In this document: one piece after another, positions 1 to 11,312 of the stretch
How the letters are laid out: each line of letters begins with the position of its first letter
Numbering within the stretch: the stretch's first letter is position 1
Assembly: GCA_963576735.1 (NCBI GenBank)
Contig: OY755171.1
Location: 15,252,001-15,316,000 of the forward strand
Direction: 5' to 3'
DNA: 64,000 nucleotides
DNA from: Bedellia somnulentella
Lineage: Eukaryota > Arthropoda > Insecta > Lepidoptera > Bedelliidae
Notes under the pieces: generated by a model
The model's database searches: none
Seen by the model: the letters and a program-made list of their open reading frames with translations, nothing else
What the model was told of the DNA's origin: nothing
Position numbers and translations under genes: made by a program

Positions 1-1142
1 AGACAGTACACGACAAGGTAAGACTCTGATTTACAGGATCAAAAAAATGATTTTATGTAGGTACTTACTTTTTTAACTATGAGTGTCAAAAATAAAAAAA
101 AATCCTTGAGTGTAACATAACGAAACAGTTAACAGCGAAGTATAATTGGCAGTGTTACCGCTAAAAGCGATCTCTTCCAGACAACATTTGGAAGGTAATT
201 GAAAGATATCAGTAAATTGAGGGTACACAGTCATTCGAGTAGACATACAAGACAAGGGCAAAAATAAGCAAATATACGTAGCTTATTTTAAAACGAACTT
301 ATTCACTTATAATAATAGTTATTAATTAAATTATTATAATATCAATTGTTTTATCAAGACATTTCAATTCATATATAAAATGCCTGTATGATTTAAAACT
401 ATTCCCCTTATAATGGTATTTTTTTATTAACTGGCAATACTAATATCGATGACAGCGACGCCCTTACGGGCCAAGAAAAGTTTGTGGATCTGTACGCGTA
501 CGGACTAATGATACGTTTTAAAATGACAGCTATTTATTGTGCCGATTTGAAGCGCCCCCAATGTGGGGGAAAGGAACTAAATCTGACGTAAACTGCAAAA
601 TGGCCAGTGTTTTTTTGACTATAAAGCATAATATATCTATCGTTTTTTACAAAAAAATAATATTCAATAGTGCTGTAGTCATGCTGTGAAATTCAGTTTC
701 GATAAAATAAAACTTACCGATATGGGCCGTGTAGTGCCTATAGATAGATTGTTAAACAAAGATTACCTTGTAATTTACAGGTTCCCAGCTGAAAATAGGA
801 GTCTGAAATTATGGCTGAAAAGTATTAATAAGTCTAGTTCGCGTCCGAAAGAATATTATTACAAATGATCAAAACACTTCTCTGTAGGTGCTTTATTTAG
901 CATTAGTCATGCACTACTTTGAAAAAGTAAAAAACTTTGTTTTTGTTTAGACTAAAAAAATAATAATTAAACTATGTTTATTTTCTATATATAAATACCT
1001 TGCCTACTATATTACTGTTTGTATTGTCACGGACAAGTGAAACGTGTAGCAGCTCATACGTACTGAAGTACAAGTTACATTTTAATAAAAAAACGTTCTC
1101 TATCTATTTTTGGATCTAGCAAGCTAGTCACATACCACCCAC
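1..1142. other. AT-rich non-coding stretch, probably NDUFA9 intron
   Basis: No gene or repeat was recognised with confidence here. The only coding-like piece is a 60-codon + ORF at 686-868. If NDUFA9 extends upstream of the window, this is intronic (inference from the missing upstream exons). Confidence 0.4.
686..868 (+). other. small ORF, faintly THAP-like, unproven
   Basis: A 60-codon open frame. Its middle reads Y-R-F-P-A-E-N-x4-K-L-W-L-K-S-I-N-K, which resembles the F-P...W...I-N/R core of THAP zinc-finger domains. The paired cysteines and the terminal C-x-x-H of a THAP domain are absent. A 'tttacag' acceptor-like sequence precedes GTTCCC at about 780. It could be a decayed exon or chance; no function is claimed. 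Confidence 0.12.
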
Positions 1143-1593
1143 AATAGGGAATATGCATAAAATATTAAATGCCCTAAAACTTTTTTTCACGAATACTTAT
1201 TATCGCAATATTATAATGAAAAGGTTTTTTTTTTAATTTACTTATTATTTAAACCCCTAAAATAATATTCAAAAAGTGCAAAATATGGGAGCGAAATTCA
1301 AACTTCCAAAACGCGCCACCATCGGTTGAACGAAATGTGACGTCATCTGACACGAAATTGTATTCAAAAGCGTCGAAAACACTAAGGTAAACACCCACTG
1401 GACGTGTCATGTGACGTCACGTATAGCGCGCGTAAAATGGCGGCGTTTGAACTGCTTAAACTTTTTAAAAGTTTTAAATTTAAATTTTAAAAATATCTAG
1501 AGTATTTTGAAGCCCAGTAATATGTTTTTCTACGTTATAAAATAGTAAACTATTAATTTAAGACAAAAAAGAAAAACATGAATATTCCCTATT
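1143..1593. mobile_element. MITE with 16-bp terminal inverted repeats
   Basis: The ends are AATAGGGAATATGCAT (1143-1158) and, at 1578-1593, the inverse of AATAGGGAATATTCAT, a 15/16 match. The 451-bp interior has no ORF. It carries two copies of ATGTGACGTCA (near 1336 and 1410), each containing the palindrome TGACGTCA, plus a GC-rich patch. No clear target-site duplication was seen, so the superfamily is open. Confidence 0.6.
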
Positions 1594-1950
1594 CCCTGCA
1601 TCGGCTAATCCTACGATTACTAGATACTTGCTAAGTCATCGTATTAGCGATTAATTGAATTAGTTTGGACATTAGCCATACATACATATACTTAATGACG
1701 TGATATTAGCCATGATTTATGCATTAAGAGTATTATGGTACATTTCTTTAAGTAGAAGCTTTTATCGATTTATTCTATCTTACTGTCCAATCCTTTGATT
1801 AGTTCCTTTCGCGTGCGTTAAGCTGGCGTACCATGAAGCTGTATCGAGCTGGTTACTATGTCAAAAAACTCTGCCTAAATAGTGCCTAATTAGTGTAAAA
1901 CTAAAAAAAATAGTGCCTCTTTAGTTTAGGAAATAAACACCATTGTCACT

Positions 1951-2156
1951 GTGTACGCTGGCGTAACGTCAAGCTAGCGTACACATCGCCGTACTCGAAA
2001 ACAGCTAATTGTAAAGCAACAGAGTTTACACGAAAAAACTCTGCTTAAATACTTCTCCCGTTATGCAAAATTTCATAACGATTGATCTTGTAGGAACAGA
2101 GATATTGAACAAGACTTTTCAATGACATACCGTCCCGGCGTTATGCCAGCGTACAC
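1951..2156. mobile_element. short MITE with 18-bp inverted ends
   Basis: GTGTACGCTGGCGTAACG at 1951-1968 is matched 17/18 in inverse orientation at 2139-2156. A further partial copy of the motif (AAGCTAGCGTACAC) follows the left end, and 'agctggcgtacc' occurs near 1822. The 206-bp element is non-coding; TSD not resolved. Confidence 0.5.
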
Positions 2157-2874
2157 AAATAGTGCTTATAGAAAGGGACCTTTTATTTTAATAAACTCTA
2201 TATGTATAAATAGTGCGTCAAATTCTGCCCCTCTTAGTGTAAAAACATTATGCAAATACGCAGTGGATTAATTAAAAAATCTGTGTTAATTTCTGTTCAT
2301 AGTACAGGTACAGGTGTGATGAAAAGTGCTTTGTATTTTTTTTCTAAAAATTATAATTGAAACTGAAACGTGGGTCAAACACCTATTTAGGAGAATATTA
2401 ACTTTATTTACCTATAAATACAGCTCGAAGTGCAAATGAAATAGTAAAAAATGGATAAATAAAAAGAAATAGGTTTATCATAAAACTTATATTTAATTTG
2501 CCATAAACAACTGGGTATTAATTATTACAGTACCCAGTACATTTTTTTAGTACTATTTTCTTGGCCTAATAGAACATATAATGTTACTGTAAAATAAACA
2601 AGTACCTAAGATAAAAATGATCAAAAAAAAATGGTCGTCTAAAATGATCGATCGACACAGGTCCAATGTCAACTGCAACTGGGCGCAATTCGTATCCACT
2701 CGAGTTGAAATGTCTGTAACTCGAATTCGAACACCGAATGGAACCGACATGGAGCTCATATTGCGATATATTCGAATCTACGTCAGTGAGTGTACGACTG
2801 TACGTGTTAGGTGCAAATAGTGTATGGTATCACTCATAAAATAATTATATTTATATATTATACTTAATACTGGT

Positions 2875-3066
2875 GCCGTACAGTGTTGGCTTAGATTGTC
2901 ACTCACTACCCCTTTCTACCCACGGATGTCGATATAGGCGACTAAGGTTATGGGGCTTTTTAAATAATTTTTGGGCAATGCAGTAGGAGATCCTTGACCA
3001 ACGATACTTAATTTCTACCATCTTGTCCCCTATCAACTTCTTCAATTGAATACATTTCAAAAGTAG
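2875..3066 (+). repeat. family A short interspersed repeat, diverged, 3' end missing
   Basis: This is the first of more than 30 family A copies. The family is about 240 bp. It starts GYTGTGTAGTG-CGGCTTAGAAT, runs through 'ACTACCCC...GGTG', 'GTAAGAGGCGACTAAGG', 'TTTTTGGGCGATGCGGTTGGAGACCC', 'CCCACTCAACTTCC' and 'AAGTGGCTGAGGAATT', and ends 'AGCCGTGAGTATATG' plus an ATGT tract. Two 5' subfamilies occur: CACTACCCCTTTCTACCCACGG and CACTACCCCATTTCTTCCGG. This copy belongs to the first. Confidence 0.65.
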
Positions 3067-3125
3067 AAGCTATATTATGCTTTGACAAATTTCCCCTAAT
3101 TTGACAGAATTGCAACAGATAAATA

Positions 3126-3461
3126 TGTTAGAATACTGTTTAAATAAAACTTCACTCATTACAATTTTAACAAGATGTATTATAATTCTTCACTTATACA
3201 ACTTTTCTCTAGCAGTGTTCAATACGAACTGTCGGCGCAACTGTCCGTCCATGCTTTTAAATACCCTTTTGACTCAAGCAACCGGAAGGCGTCACTATGT
3301 GCGCCGAAGTTCGTATTTGATTTTCATTAACGGAAACGGAAATGGATATTTAATATTAATTTACAATTTAAACGGAAACATACTCTTTAAACATTCAAAT
3401 ATTAATAAACGAATATTAAAACACAGTACAATAAGTCTTGTAGTTTTATCGAAAGCTAACA
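3126..3461 (-). repeat. LTR (3' LTR in element orientation)
   Basis: A 336-bp direct repeat with TGTTA/TAACA ends, nearly identical to 8922-9257. In element orientation the sequence just before it contains the short purine run AGGAAAGG, a weak polypurine-tract candidate. Confidence 0.8.
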
Positions 3462-3689
3462 GTCGGCCTTTCCTGAATTTATTCTCGTCCCGAGAATATG
3501 TTACGTATACTTTTAGCTTTTGTTTTATATATTCTTACAAATTATTAATTTACTTAATACATTCCAAGGATTCAACAATAACATTATTATTTAAGTGTCA
3601 AAACAAAGATGCTGTAACCCCTACACGTTTTCATCATAACAAACAAAATACAATTTCAATTATCTGTATCTCTATCTTATATATATATA

Positions 3690-4400
3690 TATATGTCCGA
3701 GCCGATTTCAGCTACAGCGACTGCTGGACAGGCTCTCAGCAGCTGGCGCCTCGTTGGTCCGCGCGTACGTGTGCTCGCATATGGCTGCTGTAGCAAATTT
3801 TGGCCTTAAAGGTCCTTGAAAAAACCAATGTGCAGGCATCAGAAAAAGCCGGGTGTACATCACGACCCGACCTCTCTACCTCTGCCCATCGCCACAGGAC
3901 TTTGTCTCGGGAGCCGTAATTCATGCCGCAGTCAACTACGCAGGATATATTCAAGTGCATAAGCGTGCGCGCAAACACAGACGCACTCTCTCGTCCTCAC
4001 TCCTCTATGCCCAGTGGAACGGATGACCGCTACGACCGGAGAAAAGTTCGGATGCAGCATCTGACCAACAGCGCTTTGACTTCTGCATTGCCTTGCTGTA
4101 CCGCCAAATCAGCCAAAACAGTTTGTTTGGAACCGTCGGATTGCCGTCAAAGCTGGAACAGACTTTAAAGAATATGCGGGAGGTATCCGCATTAAGTAGA
4201 CCTAGGAAAGAAGGGAAAAAGGAATGGAAATAGAAAAGAATTCAGTGAAATTTAGAAGGGATTGGGGTTTGGGATGCTACTGGCTCGGATGAGAGGAAAA
4301 GACAGTAGCAGCTCGGGAAGCGGGGGTCGCATACCCGTGTACCATACCACAACTATCGGTCCAGAAGCTGTCATTGATACCCCTGACTGAATCTCTTATA
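3690..4400. other. GC-rich unidentified block inside the gypsy element
   Basis: This block is much richer in GC than its surroundings and has short open frames on both strands (3736-3978 minus, 3923-4168 plus) with no recognised domain. It may be a remnant of an unrelated inserted repeat. Confidence 0.3.
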
Positions 4401-4407
4401 CCTAGAT

Positions 4408-4738
4408 GTTGAAACCCCTTCATGTTTTCAACATTTCCTTAAATAATGCTTAAAATTAAAGTGGCCTCTGCATATCCACAGTAATTTTCTATATATTTCA
4501 TAATTATGTTGAAACCCCTTCATGTTTTCAACACAACATTTAATCGTAGAATTACTTTCATTTCATTGTAACTGATCATGTTTCAATACTCTATACAATA
4601 AAATATCAATGTTGAAACCCCTTCATGTTTTCAACACAATATTAAATCGCAGAATTACTTTCATTTAATTGTAACCGATCATGTTTCAATACTCCATACA
4701 ATAAAATATCAATGTTGAAACCCCTTCATGTTTTCAAC
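4408..4738. repeat. tandem satellite, ~103-bp unit with a hairpin motif
   Basis: The 25-bp motif GTTGAAA-CCCCTTCATG-TTTTCAAC starts at 4408, 4508, 4611 and 4714 (periods 100, 103, 103). Units 2-4 are near identical across the whole period; the first spacer is unrelated. The motif ends are inverse complements, so each can fold. The similar spacers make this a satellite and not a CRISPR array. Confidence 0.8.
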
Positions 4739-5179
4739 ACAATATTAAATTGTATAATTACTTTCATTTAATTGTAACTGAATTATCAAACCACTATAAG
4801 GCAAGTACTTTATTATTAATATTCTACAACACCAATAAAATCAAATAACAAGACATTATTCAGCCATTTATAATCAGTTTGCAAATATTTAAAAGTTGTA
4901 ATTATTTTTATATATTTTTTTTTATTATTTTTAATAAATTATTTTATTTAATTTGTAAAGCTAAAGTTAATTGCAATGCTTAGAACATTCTGAAAGATAA
5001 TAAAATATCAATCACTATAGGTACTCTTATAAAATATACCATTCACTTTCAATGCTTTCGGAAGCTGCTTCATCATTTCATCTATTGAAAACAATAATGT
5101 ATAAGTTTAAATGAGAAAAGGCTCTTCAACTACATAATGTATATGAATACAATTTGGCAGAATGCAAGATTAGACCCAA

Positions 5180-5321
5180 ACTAAGATATAGGCTACTTTT
5201 CATCCCGGAAAAATTTGACCAAGAAAATATTCATGGCTGATTGACCTAAGAGAACCGGAAAAAACACCTAAAATTTTGTCATAAGCAAATTTGATAGTAC
5301 GAAGTCTGTCGGGTCAGCTAG
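5180..5321 (+). repeat. interspersed repeat ending ...ACGAAGTCTGTCGGGTCAGCTAGTA
   Basis: The 'CTTTTCATCCCGGAAAAATTTG' motif and the end 'ACGAAGTCTGTCGGGTCAGCTAGTA' recall a repeat I know as common in Lepidoptera. It is non-coding. The 5' boundary is approximate. Confidence 0.45.
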
Positions 5322-6135
5322 TACCTTAATAACTCTGTAAGGTCCACGTAGCTTTGGGGCAAGTTTTCTACTATTACCATAGGAAGATGTACATCTCTTT
5401 CTACGCGCACTAGATCGCCTACTTCGAATTAAATTCCAAACCTTCATCGCTTATTTCGGAAATAAAGAATGCTTGAGGCCGACTTACCAACTTCAAACCA
5501 AACAAAATTTCAGATGGAGTTGTGCCAGTGGCTCTAATGATGGTATTATTGAGTCCCTATTGTATTTCAGAAACACCTTCGTCCCATACGTGTTCTGGTT
5601 TTCCATGAATGGACAAAATATGTATTGCACATACATACACACATATATATATATATACATATATATACACACATATAAACTTACATGCAATATTGCATGT
5701 AATATTGTAGGGTTCCACTTGGCCATTAGCTTGATAATTAGCGTTTTATGTTTAGATGACTTTAAACATTGATATATAACATATTTGTGACATAGGATTC
5801 TGTTTTATTATAATTTTATGACTGACATTTTGATTTATTAATTTGTACATCTAAAATGATTATAAAAATAATAAATTAATAATATTGCATAATGACATTT
5901 ATAATAGTTTTGAATAAAACTACGTACTGAAGACGTACACCCAAAAGAGTAGATTGTGACTGTTACTATTATTATTTTGATGTAATATCTTTTGTTGTAT
6001 CCGCAATCAGGACAATAAAATGGGTTTCAATGGAAATTTTTTAATCGCTCTGATTGATTAAACTGTTTTAGTACTCTTTACGGGAACTAATTGTATATAC
6101 TTTGTGAAAGCATCAATAATTACTAGCATGAAGGA
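5305..6135 (-). pseudogene. gypsy integrase remnants
   Basis: Around 6130-6020 the minus strand encodes a stretch like the integrase catalytic core start (L-V-I-I-D-A-F-T-K-Y). At 5590-5440 it encodes N-N-T-I-I-R-A-T-G-T-T-P-S-E-I-L-F-G, the classic gypsy integrase catalytic-end motif. At 5430-5310 there is a basic C-terminal segment with a 'V-G-D-L-V-R-V' core. A microsatellite (5630-5680) and other sequence break the frame, so no functional integrase can be made. Confidence 0.7.
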
Positions 6136-6938
6136 ATTTCTTTTTTTTTTCTTTTCTCTTTACTTTGTGTAAAATGACCTAGAGGACTTTTGTAACTAAA
6201 TGAAGTTGACCAGCCTTTTTACCTGCGGGTACCTTAGAAGGGACAAATTCTAGACAGAACTCTACATATTTTTGAATAAATCGTCGCATTTTTTTTATTA
6301 GAAAACAAATACTTCCCTTTATCTTTTCGAAAATTTTATCAAAGCTAAAATGTCTAATTTTGTCATAATTGCCTTATAATACCTGCTATCTCACTGCCTT
6401 AGGTACTGCTTACCTACCCCCATAAAGTGTCCTTCTAAACAATAAATCTTTTATTCGTATGAGAGGCCTGTATAGTAATTGGAACGATAGACTTGACATT
6501 TATGTGGGTCTCAACCATTTTAGATCACAAATAGGAAATGAATTTAAAAACATAAAAAATTAAACTTTAAAATTTAAACCCGCAATACTACTACTCTATC
6601 CCCTAAATAGTTTTTTTTGTTAGGTTCTTCATAATATTAACTAGTATTTTCTATAAATACTTAAAAGAAGACGTTTAACACGCGATAATTTTAAAAATGT
6701 TGTCAATCCGAAATTAAGGATATTGTTATTAGAATTTAAGACCTTAAGCATGTTACTTATCATGTAATGTTTTATATCTGTAGTGTGTCGCAAATAAATA
6801 AATAAAACTCTTTTTAGCACGAGGTTTTTTTTCTATCTCAATTATATAATTACTTGTTTCGTCCTTTAAAATGACAATAATCCTTTGTATTTCGGAATTA
6901 TTTTGTTATACTATAGTCACCAACTTTGTATTAAAAAC

Positions 6939-7130
6939 CTAAGAGTAGTTCGGGAATTTGAAAATTATTTCGAATTGTGACTTAGCGCATCTACCTACGC
7001 GCGTCATTGTTTTACCAGGCTTATATGTGATGTAGAAATTATATTCTCGCATGGCTCCCCACCATCTAGCTACTCTTGGCAACATGTCTCGCTTTTCAAA
7101 AGTAGCTCGTAATGAGTTGCGATCGGCCAC
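6939..7130 (-). pseudogene. gypsy RNase H fragment
   Basis: The translation contains S-L-R-A-T-F-E-K-R-D-M-L-P-R-V-A-R-W-W and Y-K-P-G-K-T-M-T, matching the end of the Ty3/gypsy RNase H domain that precedes the tether to integrase. The reading frame ends within the element; the upstream reverse transcriptase is not recognisable. Confidence 0.7.
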
Positions 7131-7396
7131 GATAGTAAATGATATATCTACCTAGTATGTAAACCCGGGAGTGTTGTAAGGAAGCTATACAGCTAATGTC
7201 TCGAGGTCTTATGAAGTAAACAAACTTTTTTTCGAAAGAAGTTTTAGTTTCAAAACTAGGAGAAGATTGGTCGCTTAATTAATGCACGTCTTAATTGTTG
7301 AAAGGCCTCGTTCCCTACGTGTCACCAATGCCATTTAGAAAATTTAGTTAATGACATATAGTCTTTTTTTATATGGTTATTATTTTATTAATATAT

Positions 7397-7798
7397 CCCA
7401 GCTCTTCAGTCGAAAAAGCCAAACAATCTCAAACACCAACACCCACACATATATAATTCTAGCACACATCTGTTTTGTTATTTAAATGTTGCATGTCTTT
7501 CAATACCATTTATTTTAATCCTAATTTAAACTATTATAATTTTAACTTATGATAATGTTAACTTTAGTACTGTAAATTTTAACAATTGTATAATTTATCA
7601 ATCGTATTATTCAGTAATTGTAAACATATCAAACATCTCAATGAAATTTCATGCTATGTACACTGAATATTTGTAATAAATGCTTATTTTGCTGTTATAT
7701 CTCTTCATTCATTAAATAATTTTGTTAGTTCTGTTTATTTTGAAACTTTTAAATTAGTATCTAAATTGATCATTTATTTTTCGACTGAAGGAACTGGG
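7397..7798. mobile_element. MITE nested in the gypsy element
   Basis: CCAGCTCTTCAGTCGAAAAA at the left (7398-7417) matches the inverse of the right end (to 7798) with one mismatch and one indel. The 402-bp interior is very AT-rich and non-coding. It lies between the gypsy gag and RNase H remnants, so it inserted after the gypsy element. No certain TSD. Confidence 0.6.
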
Positions 7799-7908
7799 CA
7801 GAACGTCTCAACGTTTGATTGGTAATTTACACTTGTAAACATGTAACACTTGTAACATTTAGATACAGATTTGTTTTCATTATTATTCTGTAGTCTGAAC
7901 GGTTTGGG

Positions 7909-8951
7909 TCATCTGTTGTCGGAATTGCTTGCTTGACTGCTTGCTAAATTCTTTTCTATTCTTTTCGTAAGTTTAATATTCATGATAAAAAGTAGTAATT
8001 TGTCTGGATCCATGAACTGTGTTGCTTCGGCACTAGTTCGCTCTGATCTGTCTTTAATGCTGAATACAATGAAATCTATGGCATATTTGCCTGTTAAGTT
8101 ACATCGATTCAGCATAACCATCTTTCATAAAAATAGTCTAATAACGATTCTCCATACTTAGTTTTACAAGCAAGCATTTCCGTCAACAACTAGCCAAAAT
8201 TTCACTTGGAAAAGCTAACCGCAACTCTTCCTGCCATTCAGCCCATGAAGCAGTACACTGGGTAATCCCTGATAACATCTTTGCGTAACACTCGATAATT
8301 TTGGTAAGGAATAAATTATTATTTGTGATTCAGTACATCCTTAGATTATTGCATATTCATTAACCTTATTTATTTATAGTGGAATCTATAGTCGGAAATC
8401 ATTAAATACTTTCGTCTGTTTTCATGGCTTGAATGACTTCTTTAAACGCATTAACTTAATTATTGGCATCTATAGACATTGATGGATTATTTTGTATCTG
8501 GGATGATGGTGAGGTACCTGGAAGTGCCTCTGGTTCGATGTGTCCTGATAGTCTCTTTCGAACTGATGCAGTATTCACACTGCGCCTGAGATGCGCCTGT
8601 GTTCTTGTAGGTGACCACTGATGATGCTTCGGCGTAACCACTTCTTCAACGATGTCGATGGCCGCCACGTCGTCTAACTCTCCTTAGTGATGTAAGTCAC
8701 CAAGACGTACTCCAAGACCGTTCCCGTTACCCGACTCTGGAGGAACATACCAGACTCACTCTGCTCATCAGATTGCACCCACTCATGTTCTTAAGTTTCG
8801 ATTTGCGCACCCAAGGAGTAGCAATACGCACATATGCGGCAACTTTCTGGGCGTAATGTTCATCACCAAGATCGATAACACCGTAATATATTAAAATCCT
8901 GATGTATCCCTGCTTCTGAACTGTTAGAATACTGTTTAAATAAAACTTCAC
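7909..8951 (-). pseudogene. gypsy gag remnants
   Basis: Three short minus-strand frames (8951-8727, 8668-8456, 8121-7909) lie directly downstream of the 5' LTR, where gag belongs. The last is rich in charged residues (K-D-R-S-E-R-T-S-A-E) and resembles a capsid C-terminal segment. No CCHC knuckle was seen. The position gives most of the support. Confidence 0.5.
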
Positions 8952-9257
8952 TCATTACAATTTTAACAAGATGTATTATAATTCTTCACTTATACAACTT
9001 TTCTCTAGCAGTGTTCAATACGAACTGTCGGCGCAACTGTCCGTCCATGCTTTTAAATACCCTTTTGACTCAAGCAACCGGAAGGCGTCACTATGTGCGC
9101 CGAAGTTCGTATTTGATTTTCATTAACGGAAACGGAAATGGATATTTAATATTAATTTACAATTTAAACGGAAACATACTCTTTAAACATTCAAATATTA
9201 ATAAACGAATATTAAAACACAGTACAATAAGTCTTGTAGTTTTATCGAAAGCTAACA
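8922..9257 (-). repeat. LTR (5' LTR in element orientation)
   Basis: The partner of 3126-3461, with the same length and TGTTA/TAACA ends. It is followed on + by AATA, the 4-bp target duplication. No convincing tRNA primer-binding site was found next to it. Confidence 0.8.
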
Positions 9258-9472
9258 AATATATGATTTGCATGTTCAAATTTTTAAAGAATTTCAGCCA
9301 AGGAGATGGGATAATTTGGACAAAACTCAAAAAACATTCACTTGCCCATCCAGTTAACTCGAATAACTTATTTCGGGTTAACTCGAGTTTGGCTTTTTCC
9401 GAGTTGGTACATCACTACCCGTCGCCTGCGCTTGTTGATCACCACCACCCCACTGCCTGCTGCCAACGAAAC

Positions 9473-10002
9473 GTTCAAACTAGAGGTGGGTAAGTACGTG
9501 GATTATCAAAACTGTAATGGTACTCAGTATTCTCGATCAATAATGAGTACTGATACTGTGTATCAGTATTCAACAGTATTCGGTAACGGCACTGGCAATA
9601 CACTCAATACAGAAGTATTGTATTAATACAGTATTGTGACGGATGATTCTAATATGAACCCTAAAGTCAGTCCGTTTAAGTTCAAAGTTCAATGCAGTAC
9701 TGCATGCAGTATTATCAGTTTGAGTATTGTGTGACTGATGATTCTAATATGAACCCTATAGTCAGTCAGTTTAAGTTCACAGTTCAGTGCAATACTGCAG
9801 GCAGGCTAGTACTATGAGTTTGAATATTGTTGGTTGAAGTCAGTCCAGTCTGTAAGTCCACGGTTCAGTTCAGTGCAGTTCCGCGATACTGAGTTCGCCC
9901 GATACTATGTTTTAGAAAGACACAGTACTGTACTTACAGTATTATACTGAAACTGAGTATCGACACTCAGTACAGTTTGTACTATACACGGCTAGTTCAA
10001 AC
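9473..10002. mobile_element. non-autonomous hAT element (9481-9994) with 8-bp TSD
   Basis: GTTCAAAC flanks the element on both sides (9473-9480 and 9995-10002). Ends are TAGAGGTGGGTAAGTAC and, inverted, TAGCCGTGTATAGTAC, consistent with hAT terminal repeats. The 514-bp interior is non-coding and dense in AGTACT, CAGTATT and ATACTG words, probably subterminal transposase-binding repeats. It also has a 95-bp internal tandem duplication ('GATGATTCTAATATGAACC' at 9642 and 9737). Confidence 0.8.
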
Positions 10003-10239
10003 GCGAGAGAAAAAGTATAATAGTCCATTTCACATTAACATTTAAAATTATGCTTTGTTGTAGGTAAAGATACTTATTTAATTTATTTATGTCAAAACAC
10101 ATCATGCTTAACAAGTAACTTCTATTAGAAAATAACGCTATGTTTCGGCTATAATTACCTACATAATTTGATACTCATACTTAAATAAATTTTCTTTGCT
10201 GATAAAAAAACAAGACGTAAAGTTAAATAACTATTCATT

Positions 10240-10530
10240 ATAAGTTTGACAATAAGTGTTCCTGTTAACTACCTTTCACTTAGCGAAGTCGTCCTCAATA
10301 TTGTATATGTCGCAGGTATATTGTCAAAGCCGTGACAATACAATTTCACTAGTGATATTATGATTAAACGGTAGATTGTCATTCGACTTCATTTCTTACA
10401 ATTCAACTGCCTATTTTTAGTGATATTGTAATTTAACGGCGATTCTATAGTGATATTGCAGGGCAATGATAATTTGACAATTTCACTGGTCGTTAGATTA
10501 CGAGACCGTCACAATTGAAGAAGAAGAAGA
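10240..10530. repeat. degenerate internal repeats (TAGTGATATT motif)
   Basis: TAGTGATATT followed by a variant of ATGATTAAACGG occurs near 10354 and 10419, with a shorter copy near 10451. ACAATTTCACT occurs near both ends. This looks like a decayed MITE or satellite remnant; boundaries are uncertain. Confidence 0.3.
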
Positions 10531-10829
10531 AAAAATATTGTTTATTGTATAATTGCTATTATTAATGAAGTGTTCAACTTCGCGTTAATCATCGCCCACA
10601 TAAGATTCGTAATCAGGGGATTGTGGAACTTTTGCAACCAATATTTCCGTCGCAAATTGGAGGTAACAGTTGGGAGGAGGCCTGGCCTAGAGATCATTTT
10701 ATTGTCTCAGCATAATTTGAACTCACACAAGAAGTATGTCCATGTCTGGTCAATAAAGATTCGATGTTATTTACTCCTCATAGATCAGTGCTATCAGAAA
10801 AGCAATTCAATTCATGTTTTAATTTACAG

Positions 10830-11019
10830 CCCAAAGGCATACCTTCTGGCCGACTTAGTGGACTGGATTTTCGCACTGACCCGAAGAGACAAAGAAGTAT
10901 ATGGATACAAACGTTTTGACTCGAAATATGACTACATAACTGGATTGAAAGTTGCTCTGACTAACATTATTTCTCCGGCGTACCCGTTCGGTTATCTTCA
11001 CTGGGAGTCATTGGAAAGG
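10830..11019 (+). CDS. NDUFA9: NDUFA9 (complex I 39-kDa subunit), penultimate coding exon
   Basis: The exon encodes P-K-A-Y-L-L-A-D-L-V-D-W followed by Y-I-T-G-L-K-V-A-L-T-N and H-W-E-S-L-E-R. This matches the late part of insect ND-39/NDUFA9, an accessory NADH:ubiquinone oxidoreductase subunit with a nucleotide-binding short-chain-dehydrogenase-like fold on the matrix side of the inner membrane. The acceptor is 'tttacag' at 10823-10829; the first base completes a split codon, and the donor GT is at 11020-11021, phase 0. The Rossmann-fold N-terminal exons were not found in the window. The open frame continues upstream to 10570, but that part looks intronic. Confidence 0.85.
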
Positions 11020-11073
11020 GTACTGTCTTTTTTATTTAATTAATTTACTTCAAATATGTCTTAAATATATATG

Positions 11074-11312
11074 AGCTGTGTAGAAGGGTACTAACCCATT
11101 TTAACTTTGAGTTTTGGGGATTTTTAAGTGATTGTCGGGCAATGTGGCAGGCCTTAAACCAACCATCCTAGTTTTCGGTCATTTCGCCATGGAAATCTAA
11201 ATGTGGCTGAGGAAATGCAAATTCTGAGTTCAGAATAGAATAGAAAATTTATTGCATGTCACAATCTGTTCTCCCTTCTTGGGATTTATAACCGTGAGTA
11301 CATGTATGTAGT
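11074..11312 (+). repeat. family A copy in the last NDUFA9 intron
   Basis: Diverged copy from GCTGTGTAG to 'ATTTATAACCGTGAGTACATGTATG', with an unrelated insertion of roughly 40 bp near 11230-11260. Confidence 0.6.

Larger units (their letters stand above)
3126..9257 (-). mobile_element. decayed Ty3/gypsy LTR retrotransposon
   Basis: Two near-identical 336-bp direct repeats (3126-3461 and 8922-9257) begin TGTTA and end TAACA. They are flanked by AATA on both outer sides (3122-3125 and 9258-9261), a 4-bp target duplication. Inside, on the minus strand in the order gag, RNase H, integrase, are broken fragments matching Ty3/gypsy proteins. Frames are interrupted and the reverse transcriptase core was not found. 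The interior also holds a MITE, a satellite block and other repeats, so the element is old and dead although its LTRs remain close in sequence. Confidence 0.8.

Noticed and set aside
3101..3793. 230-codon + ORF
   Set aside because: It mostly overlaps the gypsy LTR (3126-3461), and the same frame recurs at 9011-9493 in the other LTR. It is a chance frame in a repeat.
4408..4738. CRISPR-like array
   Set aside because: Eukaryotic context, spacers 2-4 are near identical, and the period is ~103 bp; this is a tandem satellite.
5473..5772. 99-codon + ORF with an I-Y-I-Y run
   Set aside because: It translates a TATACA microsatellite antisense to the gypsy integrase remnant.
10570..10829. Upstream part of the 157-codon ORF as NDUFA9 coding
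   Set aside because: It does not resemble the protein, and a good acceptor at 10828-10829 marks the exon start.
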